DNA of 64,000 nt from Sinorhizobium arboris LMG 14919 (GTDB lineage: Bacteria > Pseudomonadota > Alphaproteobacteria > Rhizobiales > Rhizobiaceae). Positions 54,402 through 63,781 of this stretch are shown here, piece by piece. The stretch lies in the NCBI RefSeq assembly GCF_000427465.1, contig NZ_ATYB01000008.1, forward strand, positions 992,001 to 1,056,000, given 5' to 3'. The notes under the pieces were generated by a model. That model saw only the letters and a program-made list of their open reading frames with translations. It searched no databases and was not told where the DNA came from. The position numbers and the translations under genes were made by a program. Within the stretch, counting starts at the first letter, position 1, and every line of letters begins with the position of its first letter.

Positions 54402-54870
54402 CTACCGGCTCCTGCATGCGGTCCTGAGCATATGGATGAATTCGCTTGCCGGGGAGGCCACCCGCGGCTTCCAATGTCCGGAAGGTCCAGCCGCTGTCCC
54501 CGCCGGCGAGATCCTGAAACACGATACGAGTTGCGCGAGCCGTTCCGCTTCGGAATAACCGATGACCGCAAGATCGCCGGGAGTGCGCACACCCATTTCG
54601 GCGGCCAGGTTGAGCAGGGTGATCGCGTCAAGGTCGCTCCAGCAGACGACGGCGCGCGGCCTCTTGGCGTCTGCGAAAAACGCGCGCAGGAACTGCTCGC
54701 GCCTCGGGGGGATGTTGCCGTAGCCGCGGTCCAGGGGCGCCTCGATGGCCAGCTCCGCCCCCCGCCGCTCTTTCTGGCGTTCAGAAGGCCAGAACTTCCA
54801 CAGCATCGTTTGCCGGTTCATGGCGTGCCGACTGCACCAGCACGAAGTCCTTTCCCGGCATATTTGTAAA
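54402..54870 (-). pseudogene. Remnant of a LacI-family regulator C-terminal domain
   Basis: The minus strand retains pieces of a LacI effector domain in different frames. KDFVLVQSARHEPANDAVEV (stop at 54781) comes first. LDRGYGNIPPRREQFLRAFF and VVCWSDLDAITLLNLAAEMG, followed by VRTPGDLAVIGYSEAERLAQ, lie in a second frame. DLAGGDSGWTFRTLEAAGG lies in a third. The DNA-binding N-terminus is absent. At least two frameshifts and a truncation have removed function. It abuts the acid-sugar kinase operon it may once have controlled. Confidence 0.7.
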
Positions 54871-54884
54871 TTTAAATTGGCAAA
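54863..54884. promoter_or_regulatory. AT-rich palindrome upstream of the acid-sugar kinase gene
   Basis: A 22-bp imperfect palindrome, TTTG-ta-AATTTAAATT-gg-CAAA, lies about 67 bp before the kinase start. It stands out from GC-rich surroundings and could be an operator for the FadR-type regulator of the same operon or a relic site of the dead LacI gene. Confidence 0.5.
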
Positions 54885-54950
54885 TCCTTGCAATGCATGT
54901 AGAAAATGCAACACTTAAGATAACAACAATCGGATGTGCAGCGTCTCCAC

Positions 54951-55982
54951 ATGCTTGTGATACTCGCGGATGATTTGACGGGCGCTCTTGATTCGGCTGC
55001 CCCTTTTGCAGGCCGCGGCCTTCATACGGAAGTCGCCCTCGCCCTGGACGCCGTGGATGCTGCAATCGCGGACCGTCCGGACATCCTCGCAGTCAACGTG
55101 CGCTCCCGCGAGATTTCCCCGGATGAAGCGCGCGAGGCGACGTCCGGCGTCCTGAAACAGGTTCCGGCTGATGCCCGCATTTTCAAGAAGGTCGACTCGC
55201 GGCTGAAGGGCAATATCGGGGCCGAACTCGACGCTACCCCTTTTTCCCGCGCGCTTGTCGCGCCGGCCATCCCCGATTTCGGCCGTATCGTGGTCGCCGG
55301 CCATGTCCAGGGGTTTGGCGTAGAGGCGCCGATTCCGGTCGCCGAAAGGCTCGGCCGGCATTCGGATCGGGTATTGATACCGGATACGGTGTCTCGCAAA
55401 GACATGCTCGCCGCCTTGGCAGGCGCCGAGACGGCCGGCTGCGACCTCATGATCGGCGCGAGAGGCCTTGCCGATGCTCTTGCCCATCGGATGACGGGTC
55501 TTGAAGCGCTGCCGCTGATACCGCTGCCCCGGCAGCCTGTCCTGATCGTCGTCGGATCGCGGGACCCGATCACAGTCGAGCAGGTCGACGTGCTGCGGGA
55601 AAACCACCCCACCGAATATGTCCCCGCCGCCGGAGGCAAGGTGCAGCAGCCGAGCGCTCCCGCAACCGGATCGGTGACCATCATTCAGGCGATCGAGGGC
55701 GAAACGCCGCTCGGCCCGGCCGAAGTCTCCGCCAACCTGGCCGATAGCGTCGTTCCGGCTTTCACCGGCGGGGCCGCGACCCTGCTTCTTACAGGTGGTG
55801 CGACAGCCGAGGCAGTGCTGGAAAGGATGGGCGTTTCCCGGTTCCGCCTTCTGGGCGAATGCATGCCCGGGATGGCGCTGGCCTTTGCCGGTGGCCGCTA
55901 TATCATCACCAAATCCGGCGGCTTCGGCGGGCCGGATACGCTGAGTGACATCGCAAGGCAAATCATGGGGGAGGCGAGATAG
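54951..55982 (+). CDS. Four-carbon acid sugar kinase (DUF1537 family)
   Basis: A 343-aa kinase of the DtnK/OtnK family, which phosphorylates threonate or erythronate-type acid sugars at C4. The N-terminal domain starts MLVILADDLTGALDSAAPFA and has FKKVDSRLKGNIGAELD. The C-terminal ATP-binding domain shows LLLTGGATAEAVLERMG and the GGRYIITKSGGFGGPDTL finger. It is somewhat short for the family (often ~420 aa), the missing part being in the middle. The start has only a weak SD. The PdxA2-like gene nearby would oxidise the product. Confidence 0.88.
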   Translation: MLVILADDLTGALDSAAPFAGRGLHTEVALALDAVDAAIADRPDILAVNVRSREISPDEAREATSGVLKQVPADARIFKKVDSRLKGNIGAELDATPFSRALVAPAIPDFGRIVVAGHVQGFGVEAPIPVAERLGRHSDRVLIPDTVSRKDMLAALAGAETAGCDLMIGARGLADALAHRMTGLEALPLIPLPRQPVLIVVGSRDPITVEQVDVLRENHPTEYVPAAGGKVQQPSAPATGSVTIIQAIEGETPLGPAEVSANLADSVVPAFTGGAATLLLTGGATAEAVLERMGVSRFRLLGECMPGMALAFAGGRYIITKSGGFGGPDTLSDIARQIMGEAR

Positions 55983-55985
55983 ACG

Positions 55986-56687
55986 ATGGGACTGCAGGAA
56001 GGGACCCCCCGCAAGGGCCTGCCCGACATCGTGTTCGAAAGAATGCACCGCGCGATCAAGTCCGGGGCCTACAAGCCGGACGAGCGTCTGCCGACGGAGC
56101 ATGAGCTGGCGACGGAGTTCGAGGTATCCCGGCCGATCGTCCGGGAAGCGTTGAGGCGCCTCCGGGAACAGGGGCTCATCTATTCCCGGCGCGGCGCCGG
56201 CAGTTTCGTGCGCGCCGTGGGCCTTCGCGAGCCGCTCGGTTTCGGCCAGCTGGAAAACGTCGCCGATCTCCTGAACTGCTATGAATTCCGGCTGACGCTG
56301 GAGCCTGCGGCCGCGGCCGCGGCGGCGCTCCGGCATGACGAGACGAGTCTCGCATCGATCCGCCGGGCGCTGGAACTGCTGCGCGACGCCACGAACCGGC
56401 AGTCCCACCGGGAGGATGCCGACTTCCAGTTCCATCTTGCGATCGCCCGCGCGGCCCAGAACAGCTACTTTTCGACCGCCATGGAGGCGCTGAAGGAGCA
56501 CATCGCCGTGGGCATGAAGTTCCATGGCATCTCGGTCAAGCGCGAGGCAAGCGGCCTATCGAGGGTTTTCGCCGAACACGAGGCGATCGCCGATGCCATC
56601 GCCGCCGGCAATGCCGAAGAGGCCCGCATGCTGATGCTGAAGCATCTGACGGGATCGCGCGACCGCCTGTTCCTGGCCTCGCAGTAG
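55986..56687 (+). CDS. FadR-subfamily GntR transcriptional regulator
   Basis: A 233-aa regulator. The winged helix is at 10-80 (IVFERMHRAIKSGAYKPDER, LPTEHELATEFEVSRPIVRE, ALRRLREQGLIYSRRGAGSF). The all-helical FCD domain follows, with metal/ligand positions in DADFQFHLAIARAAQN and FAEHEAIADAIAAGNAEEAR. It starts 3 bp after the kinase stop. It likely represses the island in response to an acid-sugar intermediate. Confidence 0.92.
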   Translation: MGLQEGTPRKGLPDIVFERMHRAIKSGAYKPDERLPTEHELATEFEVSRPIVREALRRLREQGLIYSRRGAGSFVRAVGLREPLGFGQLENVADLLNCYEFRLTLEPAAAAAAALRHDETSLASIRRALELLRDATNRQSHREDADFQFHLAIARAAQNSYFSTAMEALKEHIAVGMKFHGISVKREASGLSRVFAEHEAIADAIAAGNAEEARMLMLKHLTGSRDRLFLASQ

Positions 56688-56771
56688 CGGCAGAACCGGC
56701 CGGGGAAGGCGAAGGGAAGGAAGCATCTTCGACGAGAATTACCCCCGTCCCGTGCTGCTTGGACTAAACAC

Positions 56772-57878
56772 TTAGAACGCCGCCCGATAGACCTCCAGCA
56801 CATCCGCCTCGCTCATCTCGACCGGATTGTTGTCCATCAGCCGCCGGATCGCGTGCGCATCCGCGGCGAAGCGCGGCAGGTCGGTCTCCTTCGCGCCATT
56901 GGCGGCCAGAGACATTTCTATGCCGAGACCGGCGCAGAAACCTTTCGCGGCCGACAGCAGATCGCGTTGCGAGAGACCCTGCCCAAGCCCGAGGGCATCC
57001 GCGACTTCCGCCGTCTTTGCCGCGACGGCCGGCTGGTTGAAGGCGAGCACATGCGGAAAGATGATCGCGTTGGCGAGCCCGTGCGGCAGATGCAGGAGCG
57101 TGCCGAGCGGATAGGATATGGCGTGCCCGGCTGCCGTGTTGACCGGACCAAGACATATGCCGCCATAATAGGAGGCCAGCATCATGCCCTCGCGCGCTTC
57201 GGTATCTTCGCCGTCGCGCACGGCACGGGCGAGATATTGGCCGACCAGATTGAACCCCATCCGGGCGAAGCCGTCGATCATCGGATGGGCTTTGCGGTTG
57301 GTGAAGGCCTCGACGCAATGGGCCATGGCGTCCACTCCGGTCGCCGCGGTGACCGCAGCCGGCACGCTGTAGGTGAGTTCCGGATCGAGCACGGCGAGAT
57401 CGGCGATCATGTGCGGACTTTCGACCGCGATCTTGCTGCCCTTGCCCGGATCGGTGATCAGCGAACGGATCCCGGCCTCCGAGCCAGTGCCGGCGGTGGT
57501 CGCGACCTGCGCCAGACGGATATTGCGGCCGGCGACGCGATCGGGCCCGGCGACATCGGCGAGCGATTGGCCGGAATCCCAGAGCACCGCGACCAGCTTG
57601 GCGACATCCATCACCGAACCGCCGCCGAGTCCGACGATCAGTTCCGGACGGGCTTTCCGCGCCGCTTCAAGCGCCGCCTCGAGTGTCGCGATATCCGGTT
57701 CGCCGGGAATGGCATCGAACAGGGTGATCCTGCCCGAGAGCTGCAGACGATCGGCAAATCCGGAAGTGACCGACGTCGCGATGACGAGCGTCGAGGCAAC
57801 CTCGCCGGCCCACGCGCCGACCTGGCCGATGCTCCCGGCGCCGACGACGAGGCGGCGCGGCTGATGAATGGTGATCAT
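56772..57878 (-). CDS. Iron-containing alcohol dehydrogenase
   Basis: A 368-aa group III ADH. The NAD motif is GLGGGSVMD (84-91). Metal ligands are Asp183 and His187 in [12 protein letters not shown], His252 in AAGHAISYP and His266 in [10 protein letters not shown]. The family includes lactaldehyde, butanol and maleylacetate reductases. In this setting it may oxidise a hydroxy acid or reduce an aldehyde product. It is coupled to the PdxA2-like gene by ATGA and is the last gene of a three-gene minus-strand operon. Confidence 0.92.
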   Translation of the reverse strand: MITIHQPRRLVVGAGSIGQVGAWAGEVASTLVIATSVTSGFADRLQLSGRITLFDAIPGEPDIATLEAALEAARKARPELIVGLGGGSVMDVAKLVAVLWDSGQSLADVAGPDRVAGRNIRLAQVATTAGTGSEAGIRSLITDPGKGSKIAVESPHMIADLAVLDPELTYSVPAAVTAATGVDAMAHCVEAFTNRKAHPMIDGFARMGFNLVGQYLARAVRDGEDTEAREGMMLASYYGGICLGPVNTAAGHAISYPLGTLLHLPHGLANAIIFPHVLAFNQPAVAAKTAEVADALGLGQGLSQRDLLSAAKGFCAGLGIEMSLAANGAKETDLPRFAADAHAIRRLMDNNPVEMSEADVLEVYRAAF

Positions 57879-58840
57879 GACGCTGCCTTTCTGCTTGCCC
57901 GGCCGGCCACGAGTTTGCGCGCATAGGCGATCGCGGAGTTCAGATTGCCGTGATTGGCGATGCCCTTTCCGGCGATATCGAAGGCTGTGCCGTGATCGAC
58001 GGAGGTGCGGTCGATGGAGAGGTCCACGGAAACGTTGACCGCGGTATCGAAGGCAACCAGCTTGATCGGGATATGACCCTGGTCGTGATATTGGGCGACG
58101 ACCAGATCGAAACTTCCCGAATAGGCGCGGTGGAACACGGTGTCGGCCGAGATCGGCCCCTGCACATCGATGCCTTCTTCACGCGCGGCTAACACAGCGG
58201 GCCCGATCTGATCGTCGTCTTCCGTGCCGAACAGACCGTTCTCGCCGCAATGCGGATTGATGCCGGCGACGGCTATGCGCGGGCGTTCATAACCGATGCG
58301 CTTCAGATGCGCGTCGCCGGCGCGGATCGTGGCAAGCACCCGCTCGGTGGTGGCGCGGCTGATCGCTTCCTTGAGCGACACATGGGTGGAGACATGAATG
58401 ACCTTGAGGCGCTCGGAGGCGAGAAGCATATAGGCGGCGTTCGATCCGGTCAGACTGCGCAGCATGCCGGTGTGACCGTCGTAATGATGGCCGGCCATGT
58501 TGAGCGCTTCCTTGTTGATCGGCGCCGTGACGATGCAGCCGATCTTACCGGCCTCGGCATCGCGCACTGCGCGCTCGATGAAACGAAAGGCAGCGTCGCC
58601 TGCAACTGCCGAAAGGCTCCCCCAGGCGAGCGGCGCGCCCTCGACCGGAAGGTCTACGACATTGGGCAGAAGATCGACCGCGAGCCCAAGCGCCTCCCTT
58701 GCAGCCTCAAGCGTCGCGAGATTGCCGTAGATGCGCGTCGCCTCGCGGTCCGACACCGGCATTTCAGCGAGCGCCCGGACCGTGATCTCCGGTCCGACGC
58801 CGCAAGGGTCGCCCATGGTGATGCCTATGATTTCGCTCAT
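57875..58840 (-). CDS. pdxA2: PdxA2-like 4-phospho-(hydroxy)threonate dehydrogenase
   Basis: A 321-aa NAD-dependent enzyme of the PdxA family. Signature segments are [20 protein letters not shown], the metal-site [14 protein letters not shown], and [19 protein letters not shown] ending in [16 protein letters not shown]. Companion of a DUF1537 kinase suggests PdxA2, which oxidises and decarboxylates 4-phospho-D-threonate or erythronate to DHAP. Vitamin B6 synthesis is less likely as no pdxJ is near. GGGGAGAAACAG precedes ATG. It overlaps the genes on both sides by 4 nt. Confidence 0.9.
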   Translation of the reverse strand: MSEIIGITMGDPCGVGPEITVRALAEMPVSDREATRIYGNLATLEAAREALGLAVDLLPNVVDLPVEGAPLAWGSLSAVAGDAAFRFIERAVRDAEAGKIGCIVTAPINKEALNMAGHHYDGHTGMLRSLTGSNAAYMLLASERLKVIHVSTHVSLKEAISRATTERVLATIRAGDAHLKRIGYERPRIAVAGINPHCGENGLFGTEDDDQIGPAVLAAREEGIDVQGPISADTVFHRAYSGSFDLVVAQYHDQGHIPIKLVAFDTAVNVSVDLSIDRTSVDHGTAFDIAGKGIANHGNLNSAIAYARKLVAGRASRKAAS

Positions 58841-60027
58841 CTGTTTCTCCCCTCGTCCGCCCAACCGGGAGGCAGACGGACATATTTGATCGCGCGCCGA
58901 TGGAAGGTGTAGGCGATATGCAGGCTGCCATCGTCTCCCTCCAGAAGCCACGGATAGGACATTTCCTTGTTCTGGCCATCGGTGGAATTGTTGGAAAGGC
59001 AGGTCCCCGGTCCGTCCTCGATCACGATCCGTTCCGGGAAGGTCCGGCCATCGTCGACCGACAGGCAGACGCTCACCGGCGCCCTCGGCACGCCCCAGAT
59101 CGGCACGCATCCGCCCGAAGGGTCGGCTTCCGGCCGGCCGTCGTCGTCTCCGAGCTCGTCGTAAAGGGATGCGCGGCGATCGGCCGAAAGCGCCGCATTC
59201 ACGGGGTTGCAGATCATCGCCAGCCGACCGTCCTTGAGCCTGATGACGGCGATCGAAGAGTTGTTGTTCGGCACGTCGGTCGGCACAGGCCGGCCCCATG
59301 TCCGCCCGCCGTCGGCGCTCTCGACGCGATAGACATGATCCGCCTGGCGGCGGCGGAAGAAGGCTGCGTAGGCGGTATCGCCGACGGCCACCGGGCTCAT
59401 GTGCACGCAACCGATGGAGCCGTCGAGATCGGCAAGCTGCCAGCTTCGGCCACCATCGGTCGAAATGCCGACAGCCGCATTGTCGTGGCTGCCGTTCCAC
59501 TTCTGGCCGGGGCGCTGGATGCAGCGGAAGATCGGCATAAGCCAGGCGCCGTCATCTCTGATAACGAGCGGCGCGCGAATGAAGCAGCCGCGCGGCAGTT
59601 CGAGATAACGTCCCTCGGATGCCTCAAGTTTTGTCGGATCGGCAGCGTCCCTTTCGATTGCGGCCATACGGATGCGGCATTCGTCCTGGTTGCCCGAAGG
59701 CTGTGAGGTGTGGAATAGCCAGAGCCGCCCGTCAGGCGCCGTGAACAGCACCGGGTTCTGCTCGGAGTGGTCGGCATCGAAGCTCAGCCTCTGCGGCTCG
59801 CCCCATTCAGTGGCACCGGGAGCGAATACCGACGCGAAGATCGAAATGTCGGATTTCCCCTCGAGCGTCCCACCGAACCAGGCACAGACGAGGCTTCCGT
59901 CCTCGAGCCTGTGCAAGAAGGCCGCGTGGTTCTGCACCATGGGCGAGGGCAGAAGCGATTCCAGTCGTCCTCCACCGGCCTCCCGGAGCTTGCCGCTCAT
60001 TGCGTTTGCGATTTCGTCAGGCGTCAT
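58837..60027 (-). CDS. BNR-repeat sialidase-fold protein, cytoplasmic
   Basis: A 396-aa six-bladed propeller. Asp-box motifs are seen as [21 protein letters not shown] and [11 protein letters not shown]. The C-terminus has [20 protein letters not shown]. No signal peptide is present, unlike secreted sialidases, so it should act in the cytoplasm on an imported substrate. It heads the operon with PdxA2-like and Fe-ADH genes. It may be a glycosidase or lyase on an acidic sugar rather than a true sialidase. Start set by AACAGGAGG. Confidence 0.88.
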   Translation of the reverse strand: MTPDEIANAMSGKLREAGGGRLESLLPSPMVQNHAAFLHRLEDGSLVCAWFGGTLEGKSDISIFASVFAPGATEWGEPQRLSFDADHSEQNPVLFTAPDGRLWLFHTSQPSGNQDECRIRMAAIERDAADPTKLEASEGRYLELPRGCFIRAPLVIRDDGAWLMPIFRCIQRPGQKWNGSHDNAAVGISTDGGRSWQLADLDGSIGCVHMSPVAVGDTAYAAFFRRRQADHVYRVESADGGRTWGRPVPTDVPNNNSSIAVIRLKDGRLAMICNPVNAALSADRRASLYDELGDDDGRPEADPSGGCVPIWGVPRAPVSVCLSVDDGRTFPERIVIEDGPGTCLSNNSTDGQNKEMSYPWLLEGDDGSLHIAYTFHRRAIKYVRLPPGWADEGRNR

Positions 60028-60344
60028 GAATGCCTCCTGTTGCATCGGACAATCGCTAAATTTTGCAAGTTGTCAAGTTTTCTATTCGCCAAAAGCCTAT
60101 CATGACGCGATTGACTGCGCATATAATTCGCTGTTTTCATTAGTGCTTTTTGATGTAGAATTTTTTCACTCATGAATGCCGTCGAAAATAATTTGACAAA
60201 CTTAGCAAGAAATCGGATGGTCTGGGCAATTCGGGCGGCAGAAGGACGCCCAACGGCGAGGAGGCTGCTCGCCACCGATGCTGCATGGAGAGCGGCGCAC
60301 CGGAGTCGCCCCAGACACGAGATCCAAGAGGGAGGAGAATGCAA
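60028..60344. promoter_or_regulatory. Divergent control region of the acid-sugar island
   Basis: This 317-bp region between the BNR gene (minus) and the importer genes (plus) has no gene and is AT-rich in its centre. TTGTCAA at 60070-60076 and TTGACAA at 60193-60199 are inverted copies, and their flanks also match (GCAAG-TTGTCAA-G against TTTGACAA-ACTTAGC). They could be two binding sites for the FadR-type regulator, each next to one of the divergent promoters. No sigma-70 pair is clear. Confidence 0.5.
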
Positions 60345-61844
60345 ATGAAGAGAACATTGATTTTGGGAGCCCTGATGCTGGGCTCCGCGCTCGCCCCCGC
60401 CTTCGCGGCATCGGGGCCGATCAAGATCGTCCTGCCGGAAGAGGCGGACCTGCTTGAACCCTGCATGGCCACGCGCTCCAACATCGGGCGCGTCATCATG
60501 CAGAATGTCAGCGAGACCCTGACCGAGCTCGACGTTCGGGGCGACAGGGGACTGATGCCGCGTCTGGCGGAAAGCTGGGAACAGAAGGAAGACGGCAGCT
60601 GGCGCTTCAACCTGCGCAAGGGCGTGAAGTTCTCCGACGGCACGGATTTCAACGCCAAGGACGTCAAGCACAGCTTCGACCGCGTGATGAGCGACAAGAA
60701 CGCCTGCGAGTCGCGTCGCTATTTCGGCGGCATGAACATCAAGATCGATGTCGTCGATGACACCACCGTCGATTTCACGGTCGATCCGGTTCAGCCGATC
60801 CTGCCGCTGCTCCTCTCGCTGCTGACGATCGTGCCGGAAGAGACGCCGATGGAATTCGTTCGCGAACCCGTCGGCACCGGCCCCTACAAGCTGACGGACT
60901 GGACGCCCGGGCAGCAGATCGTGCTCTCCGCCCGTGACGACTACTGGGGCGAAAAACCGGAGGTCACGGAGGCCACCTATCTGTTCCGCGCCGATCCTGC
61001 GGTCCGCGCCGCCATGGTCCAGACGGGCGAAGCCGATCTTTCGCCGTCGATCTCGCAGACCGAAGCGACGAACCCGGCCACTGACTTTTCCTACCTCGAC
61101 AGCGAGACCGTCTATCTGCGCATCGACCACAATATCGAGCCGTTGAACGACGCCCGTATCCGTCGCGCTTTGAACCTTGCAATCGACCGCGAAGCCTTCC
61201 TCGGTACGCTGGTGCCCGACAGCGCCGTCCTCGCCACCGCGATCGTTCCGCCGCCGACGCTCGGCTGGAACCCCGACGTGAAGGTCTTCCCCTACGATCC
61301 CGAGCAGGCCAAGAAGCTCATCGAGGAGGCCAAGGCCGATGGCGTCAAGGTAGACACACCGATCACCATCATCGCACGCACCGCGAACTTTCCGAACGTG
61401 ACCGAGATCATGGAGGCCATCCAGGCGCAGCTGCAGGAGGTCGGGCTTAAGGTCGAGCTCAAGTTCGTAGAAGTCGCCGAGCACGAAGTCTATTATTCGA
61501 AGCCTTTCAAGGAAGGGCGCGGCCCCCAGCTGGTTGCCGCGATGCACGACAACTCGAAGGGCGACCCCTCCTTCTCGATGTTCTTCAAATACGACTCCGA
61601 AGGCACGCAGTCGGGCTTTTCCGATCCGAAGGTCGACGACATGATCGCCCGCGCCTCGGCGGCCGTCGGCGACGAACGCGCCAAGCTCTGGTCGGAGCTC
61701 ATCGCCTATGTGCATGACGAGGTGGTGGCAGACGTGCTGCTGTTCCATATGGTCGGTTTCTCGCGGGTGTCCGAGCGACTGGATTTCAAGCCGACGATGG
61801 CGACGAATTCCATGCTGCAGCTCTCCGAGATCAAGATCAAATGA
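60345..61844 (+). CDS. Dipeptide/oligopeptide-type ABC transporter substrate-binding protein
   Basis: A 499-aa family-5 binding protein. Signal peptide MKRTLILGALMLGSALAPAF. Family features are GLMPRLAESWEQKEDGSWRF, KGVKFSDGTDFNAKDVKHSF and the C-terminal DPEQAKKLIEEAKADGVK. Family-5 proteins carry peptides, nickel, glutathione and also oligosaccharides. In this island a sugar-acid-containing ligand is plausible. The ATG 7 nt after GGAGGAG is preferred to one two codons before. First gene of the importer operon. Confidence 0.92.
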   Translation: MKRTLILGALMLGSALAPAFAASGPIKIVLPEEADLLEPCMATRSNIGRVIMQNVSETLTELDVRGDRGLMPRLAESWEQKEDGSWRFNLRKGVKFSDGTDFNAKDVKHSFDRVMSDKNACESRRYFGGMNIKIDVVDDTTVDFTVDPVQPILPLLLSLLTIVPEETPMEFVREPVGTGPYKLTDWTPGQQIVLSARDDYWGEKPEVTEATYLFRADPAVRAAMVQTGEADLSPSISQTEATNPATDFSYLDSETVYLRIDHNIEPLNDARIRRALNLAIDREAFLGTLVPDSAVLATAIVPPPTLGWNPDVKVFPYDPEQAKKLIEEAKADGVKVDTPITIIARTANFPNVTEIMEAIQAQLQEVGLKVELKFVEVAEHEVYYSKPFKEGRGPQLVAAMHDNSKGDPSFSMFFKYDSEGTQSGFSDPKVDDMIARASAAVGDERAKLWSELIAYVHDEVVADVLLFHMVGFSRVSERLDFKPTMATNSMLQLSEIKIK

Positions 61845-61928
61845 TCTGAACCGCGGACGAGCGGCCATCCGAACGAAGACCTTCCGGCGGCGGGACCCCC
61901 GCCGCCTCATGCAAAATCGAGGGCTGCC

Positions 61929-62843
61929 ATGCTCAGATTCATCCGCCAACGCGCGCTCGCAAGCCTGATCTCGCTTATCGGCCTGATCGTCATGGTATTC
62001 TTCCTGTCCCGGATGACCGGCGACCCGGCGGCCCTGTTTCTGCCCGTCGAAGCCTCCGCCGAGATGAAGGAGCAGTTCCGCGAGCTGCACGGACTGAACG
62101 ATCCGATCCTCGTCCAGTTCGCCCGCTATGTGGGGGACGTCGCCACCGGCGACCTCGGTGAATCCCTGCGCAAGGCCCGCCCTGCGCTCGATGTCGTCCT
62201 CGAAGCCTTCACCTGGACTCTCTGGCTTGCCGTCATCACGATGGCCCTGGTCACGGGAGCGGCTATCGTCGTCGGTTCGCTGGGCGCCTTCCGCTCCGGC
62301 GGTTTCTTCGACCGACTGTCCTCGATGGTCTCGCTCATCGGTGCGTCGGTCCCGGACTTCTGGCTGGCGATCGTCGCCATCGTCATTTTCTCGATCAACT
62401 TCGCGATCCTGCCGACATCCGGCACCGGATCGGTCGTGCACTGGATTCTGCCGATCGCGGTGCTCTTCGTCCGCCCCTTCGGGATCATCGTCCAGGTGGT
62501 GCGCGGCTCCATGGTTAGCGCGCTGTCTTCGGCCTATGTGAAGACCGCGCGGGCCAAGGGCGTGAAGTCCGGGCCGATCATCTTCATCCACGCGCTGCGC
62601 AATGCGATGCTGCCCGTCATCACGGTGGTCGGCGATCAGGCGGCGAGCCTGTTGAACGGCGCGGTCGTAGTCGAGACGATCTTCGGCTTTCCCGGCGTCG
62701 GCAAGCTCATGATCGATTCCATTCTGCAGCGCGATTTCAACGTGGTGCTGGCGGCGATCCTCGTCACCGCCATTGCGATCTTCCTCATGAACGTGCTGAT
62801 CGACCTCGCCTATGCGCTGCTCGATCCGCGAATCCGGCACTGA
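61929..62843 (+). CDS. Dipeptide-type ABC transporter permease (DppB-like)
   Basis: A 304-aa permease with six helices. The DppB-type N-terminus MLRFIRQRALASLISLIGLI is present, with LFLPVEASAEMKEQFRELHG and the EAA loop ALSSAYVKTARAKGVKSGPI. It lies 84 bp after the binding-protein gene. SD GAGGGCTGCC. Confidence 0.94.
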   Translation: MLRFIRQRALASLISLIGLIVMVFFLSRMTGDPAALFLPVEASAEMKEQFRELHGLNDPILVQFARYVGDVATGDLGESLRKARPALDVVLEAFTWTLWLAVITMALVTGAAIVVGSLGAFRSGGFFDRLSSMVSLIGASVPDFWLAIVAIVIFSINFAILPTSGTGSVVHWILPIAVLFVRPFGIIVQVVRGSMVSALSSAYVKTARAKGVKSGPIIFIHALRNAMLPVITVVGDQAASLLNGAVVVETIFGFPGVGKLMIDSILQRDFNVVLAAILVTAIAIFLMNVLIDLAYALLDPRIRH

Positions 62844-62857
62844 GGAGGCAACGGACC

Positions 62858-63781
62858 ATGACCCTGGCAACCACCGATAATGTCATCGCCGCAGAGCCGT
62901 CCTTCCCGGTCCGCATGATGCGCATGCTGCTGGCGGACAAGTTCGCGCTTTGCGCGGCGATCTTCCTTCTCGTCGTCCTCGTCATAGCCCTCATCGGCCC
63001 GGCCTGGCTGGGCGACCTCGCGACGAAGCAGAACCTGCGCGGCCGCAACCTGCCGCCATTCGACTGGACCCGCACCTGGGTCTGGTGGATGGGGGCCGAC
63101 GCGCTCGGCCGTCCGCTCTTCGCCCGCATCATCGTCGCCGCCCAGAACACCCTGATGGTCGCCGCTGGCGCCGTGATCCTCTCCTCGGTGATCGGCACCG
63201 TTCTCGGCCTCATCGCCGGCTTTTCCTCGCCGCGCATGAGCCAGATCATCATGCGTCTCGCCGACGTGATCATGTCCTTTCCGTCTCTGCTGATCGCAGT
63301 GATCGTGCTCTATGTGCTCGGCTCCTCGATCCTCAACCTCATGCTGGTGCTCGCCATCACCCGCATTCCGGTCTATCTGCGCACCACACGCGCCGAAGTG
63401 CTGGAGATCCGCGAGCGCATGTTCGTCCAGGCTGCCCGCGTCATGGGCGCCTCCAGCAAGCGCATCCTCTTCCGCCATATCCTGCCGGTCGTGCTGCCGA
63501 CGCTGACGACGCTCGCCACGCTCGATTTCGCCTATGTGATGCTGGCGGAGAGCGCGCTGTCCTTCCTCGGCATCGGCATCCAGCCGCCGGAAATCACCTG
63601 GGGCCTGATGATCTCGCAGGGGCGGCAATATCTGACCAACGCCTGGTGGCTCTCCTTCTGGCCCGGCCTTGCCATCATTCTCACCACCATGTCGCTCAAT
63701 CTGCTGTCCAACTGGATGCGGATCGCGCTCGATCCGGTACAGCGCTGGCGTCTCGAAATGAAGGGCGGCAAAAATGGCTGA
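62858..63781 (+). CDS. Dipeptide-type ABC transporter permease (DppC-like)
   Basis: A 307-aa permease with the DppC-type layout: one N-terminal helix (LCAAIFLLVVLVIALIGPAW), a periplasmic loop with WWMGADALGRPLFARIIVAA, then five helices and the EAA loop REMFVQAARVMGASSKRIL-like ERMFVQAARVMGASSKRI. The final part has SFLGIGIQPPEITWGLMIS. It overlaps the next ATPase gene by ATGGCTGA. Confidence 0.94.
   Translation: MTLATTDNVIAAEPSFPVRMMRMLLADKFALCAAIFLLVVLVIALIGPAWLGDLATKQNLRGRNLPPFDWTRTWVWWMGADALGRPLFARIIVAAQNTLMVAAGAVILSSVIGTVLGLIAGFSSPRMSQIIMRLADVIMSFPSLLIAVIVLYVLGSSILNLMLVLAITRIPVYLRTTRAEVLEIRERMFVQAARVMGASSKRILFRHILPVVLPTLTTLATLDFAYVMLAESALSFLGIGIQPPEITWGLMISQGRQYLTNAWWLSFWPGLAIILTTMSLNLLSNWMRIALDPVQRWRLEMKGGKNG

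Noticed and set aside
54915..56525. 536-codon minus-strand frame over the kinase and GntR genes
   Set aside because: Antisense to two confident genes and without domain features.
60024..62870. 948-codon minus-strand reading frame opposite the importer genes
   Set aside because: Its sequence is Asp/His/Arg-rich shadow sequence with no domain, opposite clear ABC transporter genes.
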